This document shows, piece after piece, positions 28,288 to 36,774 of a DNA stretch of 64,000 bases. The notes beneath the pieces are model-generated. The model saw nothing but the letters and a program-made list of their open reading frames with translations. It was not told the DNA's origin and searched no databases. The stretch spans positions 1-64,000 of the forward strand of contig NZ_AKJT01000075.1 in NCBI RefSeq assembly GCF_000282195.1. Direction: 5' to 3'. The position numbers were made by a program, and so were the translations under genes. Within the stretch, counting starts at the first letter, position 1. Every line of letters starts with the position of its first letter. This DNA is from Pseudomonas sp. GM18. Lineage in GTDB: Bacteria > Pseudomonadota > Gammaproteobacteria > Pseudomonadales > Pseudomonadaceae.

Positions 28288-28511
28288 TTGTGGCAACCCC
28301 GTTGTAGGCTGAATTTGCGTCGCTGCTTGTCCTTATCCAATAGTAAAACCTTCATTAGGCTGTAAAATGCTGCGCTTGGTCGAGAAGGCATTCCCGAATC
28401 GGTTCGCACTGACTCTGTCAGAAGCCTCGGCGAACTTGATGGATTTTGCATTTATGGATTGGACAGTGCGCGGTCAACGGCCCTGTCAGCAACTTAAGGG
28501 TATGGTTTCGC

Positions 28512-29588
28512 GTGAAAATTCTAGTAACCGGCGGCGCCGGGTTTATCGGCTCGGCAGTCATTCGTCATATCATCTCCAGCACTACCGACTCTGTCGTTAA
28601 CGTCGATAAGCTGACTTATGCCGGTAACCTTGAGTCGCTGGCCGAAGTCAGCCAGAGCTCGCGTTATGTGTTCGAGCGCGTCGACATCTGCGACCGTGAT
28701 GAAGTGGACCGTGTCCTGCGTGAACACCAACCGGATGCTGTCATGCACCTGGCCGCAGAGTCCCACGTTGACCGCTCGATCTCCGGTCCGTCTGAATTCA
28801 TCCAGACCAACATCATCGGCACTTACACCTTGCTGGAAGCTGCGCGCCACTACTGGGCGGCGCTGGATGATGCGCGCAAAGCCAATTTCCGCTTCCACCA
28901 TATTTCCACCGACGAAGTCTACGGAGATCTCGAAGGTCCGGAAGACCTCTTCACCGAAACTACGCCGTACCAGCCAAGCTCGCCATATTCGGCAAGCAAG
29001 GCCAGTTCCGATCACTTGGTTCGCGCCTGGAGCCGTACCTACGGCCTGCCGACCCTGGTCACCAACTGCTCGAACAACTACGGTCCGTGCCATTTCCCTG
29101 AGAAGTTGATCCCGCTGATCATTCTCAACGCGCTGGAAGGCAAACCGTTGCCGGTCTACGGCAAAGGCAACCAGGTTCGTGACTGGCTCTACGTCGAAGA
29201 CCACGCCCGCGCACTGTACAAAGTCGTGACCGAAGGCGTGATCGGCGAAACCTACAACGTCGGCGGCCATAACGAAAAGCAAAACATCGAAGTGGTGCAT
29301 ACCCTGTGCGCACTGCTCGACGAGCTGCGTCCGGACTCCGCTCATCGTCCACACGCCGGCCTGATCACTTACGTTCAGGATCGTCCAGGCCACGACCAGC
29401 GTTACGCCATCGACGCCAGCAAAATCCAGCGCGAGTTGGGTTGGACGCCGGAAGAAACCTTTGAAACCGGTATCCGCAAGACCGTCGAGTGGTACCTGAA
29501 CAACACTGAGTGGGTGGCTCACGTGAAGAGCGGCAGCTACCAGCAATGGATCGACCAAAACTACACGGATCGTTTGGATAAAGCATGA
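28512..29588 (+). CDS. rmlB: dTDP-glucose 4,6-dehydratase RmlB
   Basis: A 358-residue extended SDR. It has GGAGFIGSAVIRHI for NAD, STDEVYGDL with catalytic acid residues, and the YSASKASSDH active-site Tyr/Lys. It makes dTDP-4-keto-6-deoxyglucose. I start at GTG 28512 (VKILVTGGAGFIG) with AAGGG upstream; the ORF continues 22 codons further without support. It is the first gene of the locus and the leader at 28288-28511 should contain its promoter. It is coupled to rmlD by an ATGA overlap. Confidence 0.95.
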   Translation: MKILVTGGAGFIGSAVIRHIISSTTDSVVNVDKLTYAGNLESLAEVSQSSRYVFERVDICDRDEVDRVLREHQPDAVMHLAAESHVDRSISGPSEFIQTNIIGTYTLLEAARHYWAALDDARKANFRFHHISTDEVYGDLEGPEDLFTETTPYQPSSPYSASKASSDHLVRAWSRTYGLPTLVTNCSNNYGPCHFPEKLIPLIILNALEGKPLPVYGKGNQVRDWLYVEDHARALYKVVTEGVIGETYNVGGHNEKQNIEVVHTLCALLDELRPDSAHRPHAGLITYVQDRPGHDQRYAIDASKIQRELGWTPEETFETGIRKTVEWYLNNTEWVAHVKSGSYQQWIDQNYTDRLDKA

Positions 29589-30478
29589 AAATCCTTCTGT
29601 TGGGAAAAAACGGCCAGGTGGGCTGGGAGCTGCAACGCTCCCTTGCGCCGCTTGGCGAATTGATCGCCCTGGACCGTCACCCGGTCGATGGTTTGAGTGG
29701 CGACCTGTCCGATCTCGACGCACTGCGCGCGACGATTCGTCAGGTCAAGCCCGACGTGATCGTCAACGCTGCGGCCTACACTGCTGTCGATAAAGCTGAG
29801 TCCGAGACTGAGCTGGCCGACCGCGTGAACGGCCAGGCCAGTCAGGTCATGGCTGAAGAGGCTGCATCTCTAGGGGCTTGGCTGATTCACTACTCGACCG
29901 ATTACGTGTTCAGCGGTGAAGGCCTGGCGCCGTGGCAAGAGACCGATGCCGTCGCCCCGGTGAATCACTACGGCGCCAGCAAACTAGCTGGCGAGCAGGC
30001 GATTATTGTCTCGGGCTGCAAGCACCTGATCTTCCGTACCAGTTGGGTCTATGGCGCTCGCGGCAACAACTTTGCCAAGACCATGCTGCGTCTGGCCAAG
30101 GATCGCGACACTTTGAGCGTTATCGCCGACCAGATCGGCGCTCCGACGGGTGCAGACCTGATCGCCGACGTGACGGCGTTGGCCATTCAGCAAGTGCTGC
30201 AGCGTCCTGAATTGGCGGGCCTGTATCACCTGGCGGCGGCTGGCGAAGTGTCCTGGCACGGCTATGCCAGTCATGTGATCGGTTTTGCCAAGGCCAATGG
30301 CGAAGAGCTCGCTGTTACAGCGATCAATCCGATAGACACAACCGCTTACCCAACACCGGCGCGTCGCCCTCTGAATTCCCGGTTGAACACTCAGAAGCTG
30401 CGCGACAATTTTTCGCTGCACTTGCCGGATTGGCAAGCTGGTGTCACCCGAATGCTTGTGGAAGTCCTGAACAAATGA
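29585..30478 (+). CDS. rmlD: dTDP-4-dehydrorhamnose reductase RmlD
   Basis: A 297-residue SDR catalysing the last step to dTDP-L-rhamnose. It has LLGKNGQVGWELQRSL for the cofactor, STDYVFSGEG and the active-site YGASKLAGEQ. It overlaps both neighbours by four bases (ATGA), so rmlB-rmlD-rmlA is a tightly coupled operon. Its substrate normally needs the RmlC epimerase, which is not encoded in this window. Confidence 0.95.
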   Translation: MKILLLGKNGQVGWELQRSLAPLGELIALDRHPVDGLSGDLSDLDALRATIRQVKPDVIVNAAAYTAVDKAESETELADRVNGQASQVMAEEAASLGAWLIHYSTDYVFSGEGLAPWQETDAVAPVNHYGASKLAGEQAIIVSGCKHLIFRTSWVYGARGNNFAKTMLRLAKDRDTLSVIADQIGAPTGADLIADVTALAIQQVLQRPELAGLYHLAAAGEVSWHGYASHVIGFAKANGEELAVTAINPIDTTAYPTPARRPLNSRLNTQKLRDNFSLHLPDWQAGVTRMLVEVLNK

Positions 30479-31383
30479 CCACGACAAATCGTAAAGGCAT
30501 CATCCTCGCGGGTGGCTCGGGCACTCGTCTGCACCCGTTGACCCTCGGCGTGTCCAAGCAGATGCTGCCGATCTACGACAAGCCGATGATCTTCTACCCG
30601 CTGTCGGTGCTGATGCTCGCCGGCATGCGCGAAATCCTGATTATCTCCACTCCTGAAGACCTGCCGTGCTTCCGCAAATTGCTAGGCGATGGCAGCCTGT
30701 ACGGCATCAAGCTGACCTATGCCGAGCAGGCTAGCCCGGACGGTCTGGCACAAGCCTTCATCATTGGCGAAGAGTTCATCGGCAAGGATCCATGCTGCTT
30801 GATCCTGGGTGACAACATCTTTTACGGGCAGCACTTCTCGGACAACCTCCGTGCCGCCTGTGCTCAAGAGTGCGGCGCGACCATATTCGGTTATCACGTG
30901 TCGGACCCGGAGCGTTTCGGTGTAGTCGAGTTCGACGCCGCCGGCCGTGCCTTGAGCATTGAAGAGAAGCCGCTGAAGCCAAAATCCAGTTATGCGGTGA
31001 CAGGGCTGTACTTCTACGACAACCAGGTCGTCGAGATCGCCAAGAGCATCAAGCCATCTGCTCGTGGCGAGCTGGAAATCACTGACGTTAACCAGGCGTA
31101 CCTCGAGCGGAAAACCCTCAAAGTCGAAATGCTGGGTCGCGGCTTCGCCTGGCTGGATACCGGTACGCATGATTCATTGCTGGAGGCGAGCCACTTTGTG
31201 CATACCATCGAGAAACGTCAGGGTTTGAAAGTTGCCTGTCTGGAGGAGATTGCCTACAGCAGTGGGTGGATCTCCGCCGCTGAGCTGTCTGCTCAGGCAG
31301 AGCGTCTCAAAAAAACTGGTTATGGTTCCTATCTGGAGAAGCTTCTGGGTGCGCAGGGTTGCCGAGGCTTGAGTGAGATTTGA
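30475..31383 (+). CDS. rmlA: Glucose-1-phosphate thymidylyltransferase RmlA
   Basis: A 302-residue nucleotidyltransferase making dTDP-glucose. The signature GIILAGGSGTRLHPLTLGVSKQ and the later LGDNIFYGQ and EEKPLKPKS segments are complete. ATG 30475 overlaps the rmlD stop; a 15-residue upstream extension is rmlD sequence. It ends the rml unit, with a 440-base gap after it instead of the expected rmlC. Confidence 0.95.
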   Translation: MTTTNRKGIILAGGSGTRLHPLTLGVSKQMLPIYDKPMIFYPLSVLMLAGMREILIISTPEDLPCFRKLLGDGSLYGIKLTYAEQASPDGLAQAFIIGEEFIGKDPCCLILGDNIFYGQHFSDNLRAACAQECGATIFGYHVSDPERFGVVEFDAAGRALSIEEKPLKPKSSYAVTGLYFYDNQVVEIAKSIKPSARGELEITDVNQAYLERKTLKVEMLGRGFAWLDTGTHDSLLEASHFVHTIEKRQGLKVACLEEIAYSSGWISAAELSAQAERLKKTGYGSYLEKLLGAQGCRGLSEI

Positions 31384-31823
31384 TCGTGGCTGATAGTTGA
31401 TGTTATTTTGATGTCACTTTTTTGAAAAACTCGTTTGTTTTCAAGTGATTTTTGCATCCTGCCCCTCGCATGAGTTATTTATTCCCGGTACTGGCTGTAG
31501 AATGGCCAGCAGAATTACCTGACCCCATTCAGCGCTGCATGCCTCAAGTTTATTGGATCTGCACTCCCTGCCAGGAAGGGCTCCGACTTGTCGAGATCGC
31601 CTCAAAAAATTGAGGCGGCAGGAATACGGATAAGTGGTAGAGCTGGCGAGTGGAAGGGGGGCGTACCCGGTGTAAAATCGACCGCTTTAGATTGATGCTT
31701 GGCGGTCACCCTTGGTCGACTCGAGCAAAAAATTTGCATTGTTGACGATGCAAGAATGACCAGAAACATAACTGAGCCCACTGTCTGGAAGAATTTGCCG
31801 GAAGGGGATTAAGGATTTAGAGA
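31384..31823. other. Intergenic region between the rml unit and the GDP-mannose unit
   Basis: No credible ORF on either strand; rmlC is not here. The first 80 bases are AT-rich. A perfect inverted repeat CGCCTCA/TGAGGCG with an A-rich loop lies at 31598-31617, a possible operator or RNA hairpin. TGTAAAAT at 31671-31678 could be a -10 element, but no good -35 is spaced from it. This region most likely carries the promoter of the next operon. Confidence 0.55.
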
Positions 31824-33266
31824 ATGGAACTGATTCCCGTAATTTTGTCTGGCGGAGTGGGCAGCCGGTTGTGGCCTGTTTCTCGAGAGGCCCATCCAAA
31901 ACCGTTCATGGATCTGCCAGATGGCCAGAATCTAATCCAGAAAACGTTCCTTCGTGCTTCGCGTCTGGAAGGTGTTGTAGAGGTTCTGACGGTGACCAAC
32001 CGTGAGCTCCTGTTCAAGACAGAAGACGAGTACGGTGCAGTCAACAAGCTCAAACATTCGCAAGGCTTCATCCTTGAGCCTTTCGGGCGTAATACAGCTG
32101 CCGCGGTTGCTGCCGCGGCGCTTCAACTGGAAGCCACGCATGGCCCCGACGCCCAAATGTTGGTGCTGGCGGCAGACCACCTGATAAAAGACGAAAAAGC
32201 GTTTGCTGCAGCAGTAGCCAGCGCGGTGACGCTTGCCTCCGAAGGCTGGCTGGTAACCTTTGGTATTCAGCCAACCTACCCTGAAACAGGGTTCGGGTAC
32301 ATCGAAGCTCAAAAAGATGCGCCCCTGAAGGGCGGCCTGAGGGTTGCGCGCTTCGTCGAAAAGCCCAATCTTGAAACGGCTGAAGGCTACGTCAGCGCAG
32401 GCAACTACTATTGGAACTCCGGGATGTTCTGCTTCCGGGTCGGTACGGTGCTGGAAGAACTTCGCCAGCATGCCCCGGATGTGGTGGAAGCCGTCAGAAA
32501 TACCATTGAAAATTCGCGCCTCACTACCTCTGACAAATATCGTTGCCTGGCACTCGACGCTGATGCATTCGCGGAGGTTCCGGACATCTCTATCGATTAC
32601 GCATTGATGGAGCGCTCCTCCAAAGTAGCGACCATCCCTTGTGATATCGGTTGGAGTGACATCGGTTCCTGGAATGCTGTCAGCGAGCTGACCGAGCCTG
32701 ATGAAAACGGCAACCGTTTTGAAGGCGAGGTGTTGTCCCACAATTCCCGTAACAACTACGTAAACAGTGAAGATCGACTGACTGCGCTGGTGGGGGTTGA
32801 GGACTTGTTGGTCATCGATACACCGGACGCGGTGATGATCGCCCACAAAGATCACGCCCAAGACGTAAAACATATTGTCAATCAGCTCAAGGCGGCCAGC
32901 CACACGGTGCATTTGCTCCATCGTACCGTTCATCGCCCTTGGGGGACCTACACAACCCTGGAAAACGGCGAGCGCTTCAAGATCAAGCGCATTGTGGTGA
33001 AGCCCAAGGCTTCGTTGTCCTTGCAGATGCACCACCACAGAAGCGAACACTGGATCGTCGTCAGCGGGATGGCTGTGGTTGTCAACGACCAGCAGGAACT
33101 GATGTTGAACACCAACGAGTCCACGTTTATTCGTGCCGGCCACCAGCATCGTTTGATGAACCCGGGTGTTATCGATCTGGTGCTGATCGAAGTGCAGAGC
33201 GGTGACTATCTGGGCGAAGACGACATCGTGCGTTTTGAAGACAACTACGGTCGCGTCGACAAGTAA
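31824..33266 (+). CDS. wbpW: Mannose-1-phosphate guanylyltransferase/mannose-6-phosphate isomerase
   Basis: A 480-residue bifunctional type II PMI/GMP. The N-terminal pyrophosphorylase has VILSGGVGSRLWPVSREAHPKPF and VEKPN; the C-terminal cupin isomerase has QMHHHRSEHWIVVSG with the metal-binding His/Glu set. It supplies both mannose-6-P and GDP-mannose. Homologues are WbpW (A-band) and AlgA; I use wbpW from context because wzm, wzt, gmd and rmd are close. GDP-mannose is the substrate of Gmd at 51.7 kb. The start at ATG 31824 lacks a strong SD. Confidence 0.93.
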   Translation: MELIPVILSGGVGSRLWPVSREAHPKPFMDLPDGQNLIQKTFLRASRLEGVVEVLTVTNRELLFKTEDEYGAVNKLKHSQGFILEPFGRNTAAAVAAAALQLEATHGPDAQMLVLAADHLIKDEKAFAAAVASAVTLASEGWLVTFGIQPTYPETGFGYIEAQKDAPLKGGLRVARFVEKPNLETAEGYVSAGNYYWNSGMFCFRVGTVLEELRQHAPDVVEAVRNTIENSRLTTSDKYRCLALDADAFAEVPDISIDYALMERSSKVATIPCDIGWSDIGSWNAVSELTEPDENGNRFEGEVLSHNSRNNYVNSEDRLTALVGVEDLLVIDTPDAVMIAHKDHAQDVKHIVNQLKAASHTVHLLHRTVHRPWGTYTTLENGERFKIKRIVVKPKASLSLQMHHHRSEHWIVVSGMAVVVNDQQELMLNTNESTFIRAGHQHRLMNPGVIDLVLIEVQSGDYLGEDDIVRFEDNYGRVDK

Positions 33267-33383
33267 CGACACTGAACCCGATGCGAGCCTCGTGCCTTGC
33301 GAGGTTAGCGCGCCAATGGCATCAGGCTTTGGCGCTCCATTCTTGCCGTTGCCGCCTCCGGGCGGCATCGGACATTTCAGTTA

Positions 33384-34760
33384 GTGAGCAGTATGTATCC
33401 TCCTATCGTGACGCAATGCTTCAAAGCCTATGACATTCGTGGTCAGGTTCCCGCTCAACTCAACGAAGACATCGCCTACCGCATAGGTCGTGCGCTCGTG
33501 GTCGAGTTGCAAGGGAAAACCTTCGTAGTCGGCCAGGACATGAGGCTCGAAAGCCCACCCCTGGCGGCAGCGCTGATGCGCGGCATTACCGAGGCGGGTG
33601 CCGATGTGATCGACATCGGGCTGTGCGGCACCGAGGAAGTCTACTTCGCCACCAGTCATTACAAGGTCGACGGCGGCGTGATGATCACTGCCAGCCACAA
33701 CCCCAAAGGCTACAACGGCATGAAACTCGTCAAGGCCGAGTCTCGCCCTATCAGCGGCGACACTGGCCTCGACGCTATTCGCCTGCGTGTCGATCAGGGT
33801 GACCTGGGCACCGCCGCGGCACAAAAAGGCACAGTTCGTCAGGCCTTCGACAAGACCGCCTACATCGACCATTTGCTCACTTACGTCGACGTCAGCGCCT
33901 TGAAGCCCCTCAAGATTCTCGCCGATCCGGGCAATGGTGCTGCAGGTCCTGTGCTACAGGCGCTGGCTGAGCGACTGCCGCTGCAGTGGGTGTTCATCAA
34001 CGAAGTGCCTGATGGTCACTTTCCGAACGGCGTCCCCAATCCACTGCTGCCCGAGAACCGCGAACTGACACGTCAGGCGCTGCTGGCCAACCAGTGCGAC
34101 ATGGGCCTGGCCTGGGACGGTGACTTCGATCGATGCTTCTTCTTCGATGCCGATGGTCGGTTCATCGAGGGCTATTACCTCGTTGGCCTGCTGGCCGAAA
34201 TGCTGCTCAAGCAGCACCCTGGCAGCAAGATCATCCACGACCCACGCCTGACCTGGAACACCATCGAGCAGGTCGAGCAGGCTGGCGGTATCGCCGTTCA
34301 AAGCAAAACCGGACATGCGTTCATCAAGGAGCGCATGCGTGAGGAAGACGCGGTGTATGGCGGGGAGATGAGTGCTCACCACTACTTCCGCGATTTTGCG
34401 TATTGCGACAGTGGGATGATTCCGTGGTTGTTGGTGGCGGCATTGATGACGACTACTGAAAAGACGCTGGCTCAATTAGTCGACGAGCGTATTGCTGCCT
34501 ACCCTTGCACGGGGGAAATCAATTATCGGGTGGCGGACGTCGGTGCAACACTGGACAAAGTGCGAGCTCATTACGCGCCTGAAGCGCTTGATGTCGACGA
34601 GACGGATGGTGTCAGCATGTCGTTTCCGACATGGCGATTCAACGTCAGAGGCTCGAACACCGAGCCCTTGCTTCGATTGAATATCGAATCCCGCGGTGCT
34701 GCCGGGCATCTACAGGATCTCTTGGCTGAAGTTGAATCACTGATTGAGGTCGCACCATGA
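33384..34760 (+). CDS. manB: Phosphomannomutase/phosphoglucomutase
   Basis: A 458-residue alpha-D-phosphohexomutase converting mannose-6-P to mannose-1-P. The phosphoserine loop is ITASHNPKGYNGMK, the Mg2+ site LAWDGDFDRCFFFD, the sugar loop GGEMSAHHYF and the phosphate-binding RGSNTEPLLRLN. It is closer to ManB/RfbK in layout than to the separate Pseudomonas AlgC, although AlgC could do the same step. GTG 33384 and ATG 33393 (MYPPIVTQCFKAYDIRG) are both possible starts. Its stop overlaps the wzm ATG, so it is coupled to the transporter genes. Confidence 0.9.
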   Translation: MSSMYPPIVTQCFKAYDIRGQVPAQLNEDIAYRIGRALVVELQGKTFVVGQDMRLESPPLAAALMRGITEAGADVIDIGLCGTEEVYFATSHYKVDGGVMITASHNPKGYNGMKLVKAESRPISGDTGLDAIRLRVDQGDLGTAAAQKGTVRQAFDKTAYIDHLLTYVDVSALKPLKILADPGNGAAGPVLQALAERLPLQWVFINEVPDGHFPNGVPNPLLPENRELTRQALLANQCDMGLAWDGDFDRCFFFDADGRFIEGYYLVGLLAEMLLKQHPGSKIIHDPRLTWNTIEQVEQAGGIAVQSKTGHAFIKERMREEDAVYGGEMSAHHYFRDFAYCDSGMIPWLLVAALMTTTEKTLAQLVDERIAAYPCTGEINYRVADVGATLDKVRAHYAPEALDVDETDGVSMSFPTWRFNVRGSNTEPLLRLNIESRGAAGHLQDLLAEVESLIEVAP

Positions 34761-35554
34761 TGCCTGCGGCGATCAAAGCGCTGTGGAATTATCGCGGGTT
34801 CATTTTAGGCAGTGTCAAACGTGAGTTTCAGGCCAAGTACACGAATTCGATGCTGGGTATTTCGTGGGCGATCATTCAGCCGTTAGCGATGATTCTCGTG
34901 TACACCGTGATCTTTTCGCAGATTATGCGCGCCAGATTGCCGGGAGTTGAGAGTCTCTTCGGTTACAGCATCTATCTGTGTGCGGGCATTATCACATGGG
35001 GTTATTTTGCGGAAGTCGTGGGGCGTGCGCAGAATATATTTATTGAGAACGCCACGCTGCTGAAAAAGCTGAGCTTTCCACGCTTGTGTTTGCCAGTCAC
35101 GCTGGTATTGAGCGCCAGTCTCAACTTTTTCATTATTTTCTCGTTGTTTTTGGTGTTTATGCTCGTGACCGGGCAATTTCCGGGTTTGGCATTTATCGCC
35201 CTGTTTCCGGTGCTTGCCATCCAACTATTGTTCGCCATCGGCCTGGGTGTTTCATTAGGGGTATTGAACGTTTTCTTTCGTGACATCGGTCAGCTGTTTG
35301 GCGTAGTGCTGCAATTCTGGTTCTGGCTGACGCCCATTGTTTATCCTGCCAATATCCTGCCCGCTCAACTGCAGCCGTTCATGCAGTTGAATCCCATGGC
35401 TTCTGTCATTGGGGCTTATCAGCAGATCCTCGTACACGGTCAGTTCCCCGATTGGCTATCGCTATGGCCAACAGCAGTCCTGAGCATTTGCTTATGCCTG
35501 TGGGGGCTGCATTTGTTCAAGAAACACTCCGGTGAACTGGTGGATGAGCTCTGA
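34757..35554 (+). CDS. wzm: O-polysaccharide ABC transporter permease Wzm
   Basis: A 265-residue ABC-2 type inner membrane protein with six predicted helices, beginning with a cytoplasmic amphipathic segment (LWNYRGFILGSVKREFQAKYTNSMLGISW) typical of Wzm/TagG permeases. It forms the channel through which a completed lipid-linked polysaccharide crosses the inner membrane. It overlaps manB by four bases and wzt by one base. Start may be 34757 or the second ATG at 34760. Confidence 0.93.
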   Translation: MMPAAIKALWNYRGFILGSVKREFQAKYTNSMLGISWAIIQPLAMILVYTVIFSQIMRARLPGVESLFGYSIYLCAGIITWGYFAEVVGRAQNIFIENATLLKKLSFPRLCLPVTLVLSASLNFFIIFSLFLVFMLVTGQFPGLAFIALFPVLAIQLLFAIGLGVSLGVLNVFFRDIGQLFGVVLQFWFWLTPIVYPANILPAQLQPFMQLNPMASVIGAYQQILVHGQFPDWLSLWPTAVLSICLCLWGLHLFKKHSGELVDEL

Positions 35555-36774
35555 TGGGTAGCATAAGTGTTCGCAATCTAGGCAAAGCCTACAAGGTTTA
35601 CAGTAACCGCTGGTCGCGTCTCGCGGAGTGGCTGATCCCGTTCAGTGGCACCCGGCATACCCTCAAATGGGTATTGAATGACCTCAGTTTCGAGATCAAG
35701 CCCGGTGAGGCAATGGGGATCATCGGGATGAACGGTGCGGGTAAAAGCACTCTTTTGAAAATGATCACAGGCACTACCCAGCCCACCCATGGAACGGTAG
35801 CGATCAAAGGGCGCGTCGCTGCGCTGCTGGAGTTGGGCATGGGCTTCCACCCTGACTTTACGGGGCGGCAGAACGCGATCATGGCAGGTCAGTTGCTGGG
35901 CTACAGCGTCCAGGAAATAGACGAGTTGATGCCTCAGATTATTGAGTTTGCAGAAATCGGCAGTTCGATAGACCAGCCCGTTCGAATGTATTCCAGTGGC
36001 ATGCAAATGCGCCTGGCTTTTAGTGTGGCTACCGCTAACCGTCCTGACGTGCTGATCGTGGACGAGGCATTATCGGTGGGCGATGCCTACTTCCAGCACA
36101 AGAGTTTTGAGCGGATCCGCAAGCTCCGTGAAGAAGGCACGACATTACTGATCGTCTCCCATGACAAGGCAGCTATCCAGTCTATTTGCGATCGCGCCAT
36201 TCTGCTGAACGAAGGAAATATCGCGATTGAGGGCAGTCCTGAGGCAGTAATGGACTACTACAACGCGATGCTGGCCGAGCGAGACAGCGAGTCGGTTCAC
36301 CAGGCTGTAACGCCTCAAGGCAAGCTCCAGGCATTGTCCGGTTCAGGTGAGGCCATCGTCGAAGAGATTATTCTGGTCGGTGAAGATGGTACCCAGGTGG
36401 AAACGGTCAATGTAGGGCAACAGGTTGCACTGCGAATTACCGTGCGTGCCGTCGAGGATCTGCCTCAGTTAGTGTTGGGGTACATGATCAAGGATCGTTT
36501 GGGGCAGGAAGTGTTTGGTACCAACACCTTCCATTTGGACCGAAAACTCGAGCACATTACGGCAGGCTCAAAATTGGTCTTCAACTTTGCGTTCTCCGCC
36601 AATCTGGGGGAGGGCACCTACTCGGTGGCTACCGGTTTGCATGATGCTGATACGCACTTGAGCAAAAACTACGAGTGGAGAGATCTGGCCTTGATTTTTA
36701 ATATTGTCAATTTGGATAAAGATGGTTTCGTCGGCGTTTCCTGGATGCCGCCAAGCCTGGAGCTTCATCGATGA
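35554..36774 (+). CDS. wzt: O-polysaccharide ABC transporter ATPase Wzt with C-terminal glycan-binding domain
   Basis: A 406-residue ATPase. Walker A GMNGAGKSTLLKM, a signature of the Wzt type (YSSGMQMRLAFS) and Walker B VLIVDEALSVGD are present. Beyond about residue 260 there is a Wzt C-terminal beta-sandwich domain. In E. coli O8/O9a this extra domain reads a terminal modification on the non-reducing end and couples export to chain termination. Its presence predicts a capped polymer, matching the methyltransferase fused to the next gene product. It overlaps both neighbours. Confidence 0.93.
   Translation: MGSISVRNLGKAYKVYSNRWSRLAEWLIPFSGTRHTLKWVLNDLSFEIKPGEAMGIIGMNGAGKSTLLKMITGTTQPTHGTVAIKGRVAALLELGMGFHPDFTGRQNAIMAGQLLGYSVQEIDELMPQIIEFAEIGSSIDQPVRMYSSGMQMRLAFSVATANRPDVLIVDEALSVGDAYFQHKSFERIRKLREEGTTLLIVSHDKAAIQSICDRAILLNEGNIAIEGSPEAVMDYYNAMLAERDSESVHQAVTPQGKLQALSGSGEAIVEEIILVGEDGTQVETVNVGQQVALRITVRAVEDLPQLVLGYMIKDRLGQEVFGTNTFHLDRKLEHITAGSKLVFNFAFSANLGEGTYSVATGLHDADTHLSKNYEWRDLALIFNIVNLDKDGFVGVSWMPPSLELHR

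Noticed and set aside
31614..31621. GGCGGCAG resembling the ops/JUMPstart element (GGCGGTAG) before the GDP-mannose unit
   Set aside because: It differs in one of eight bases, no other part of JUMPstart is present, and the same bases are explained by the 31598-31617 inverted repeat. An exact GGCGGTAG near 51200 lies inside a coding region.
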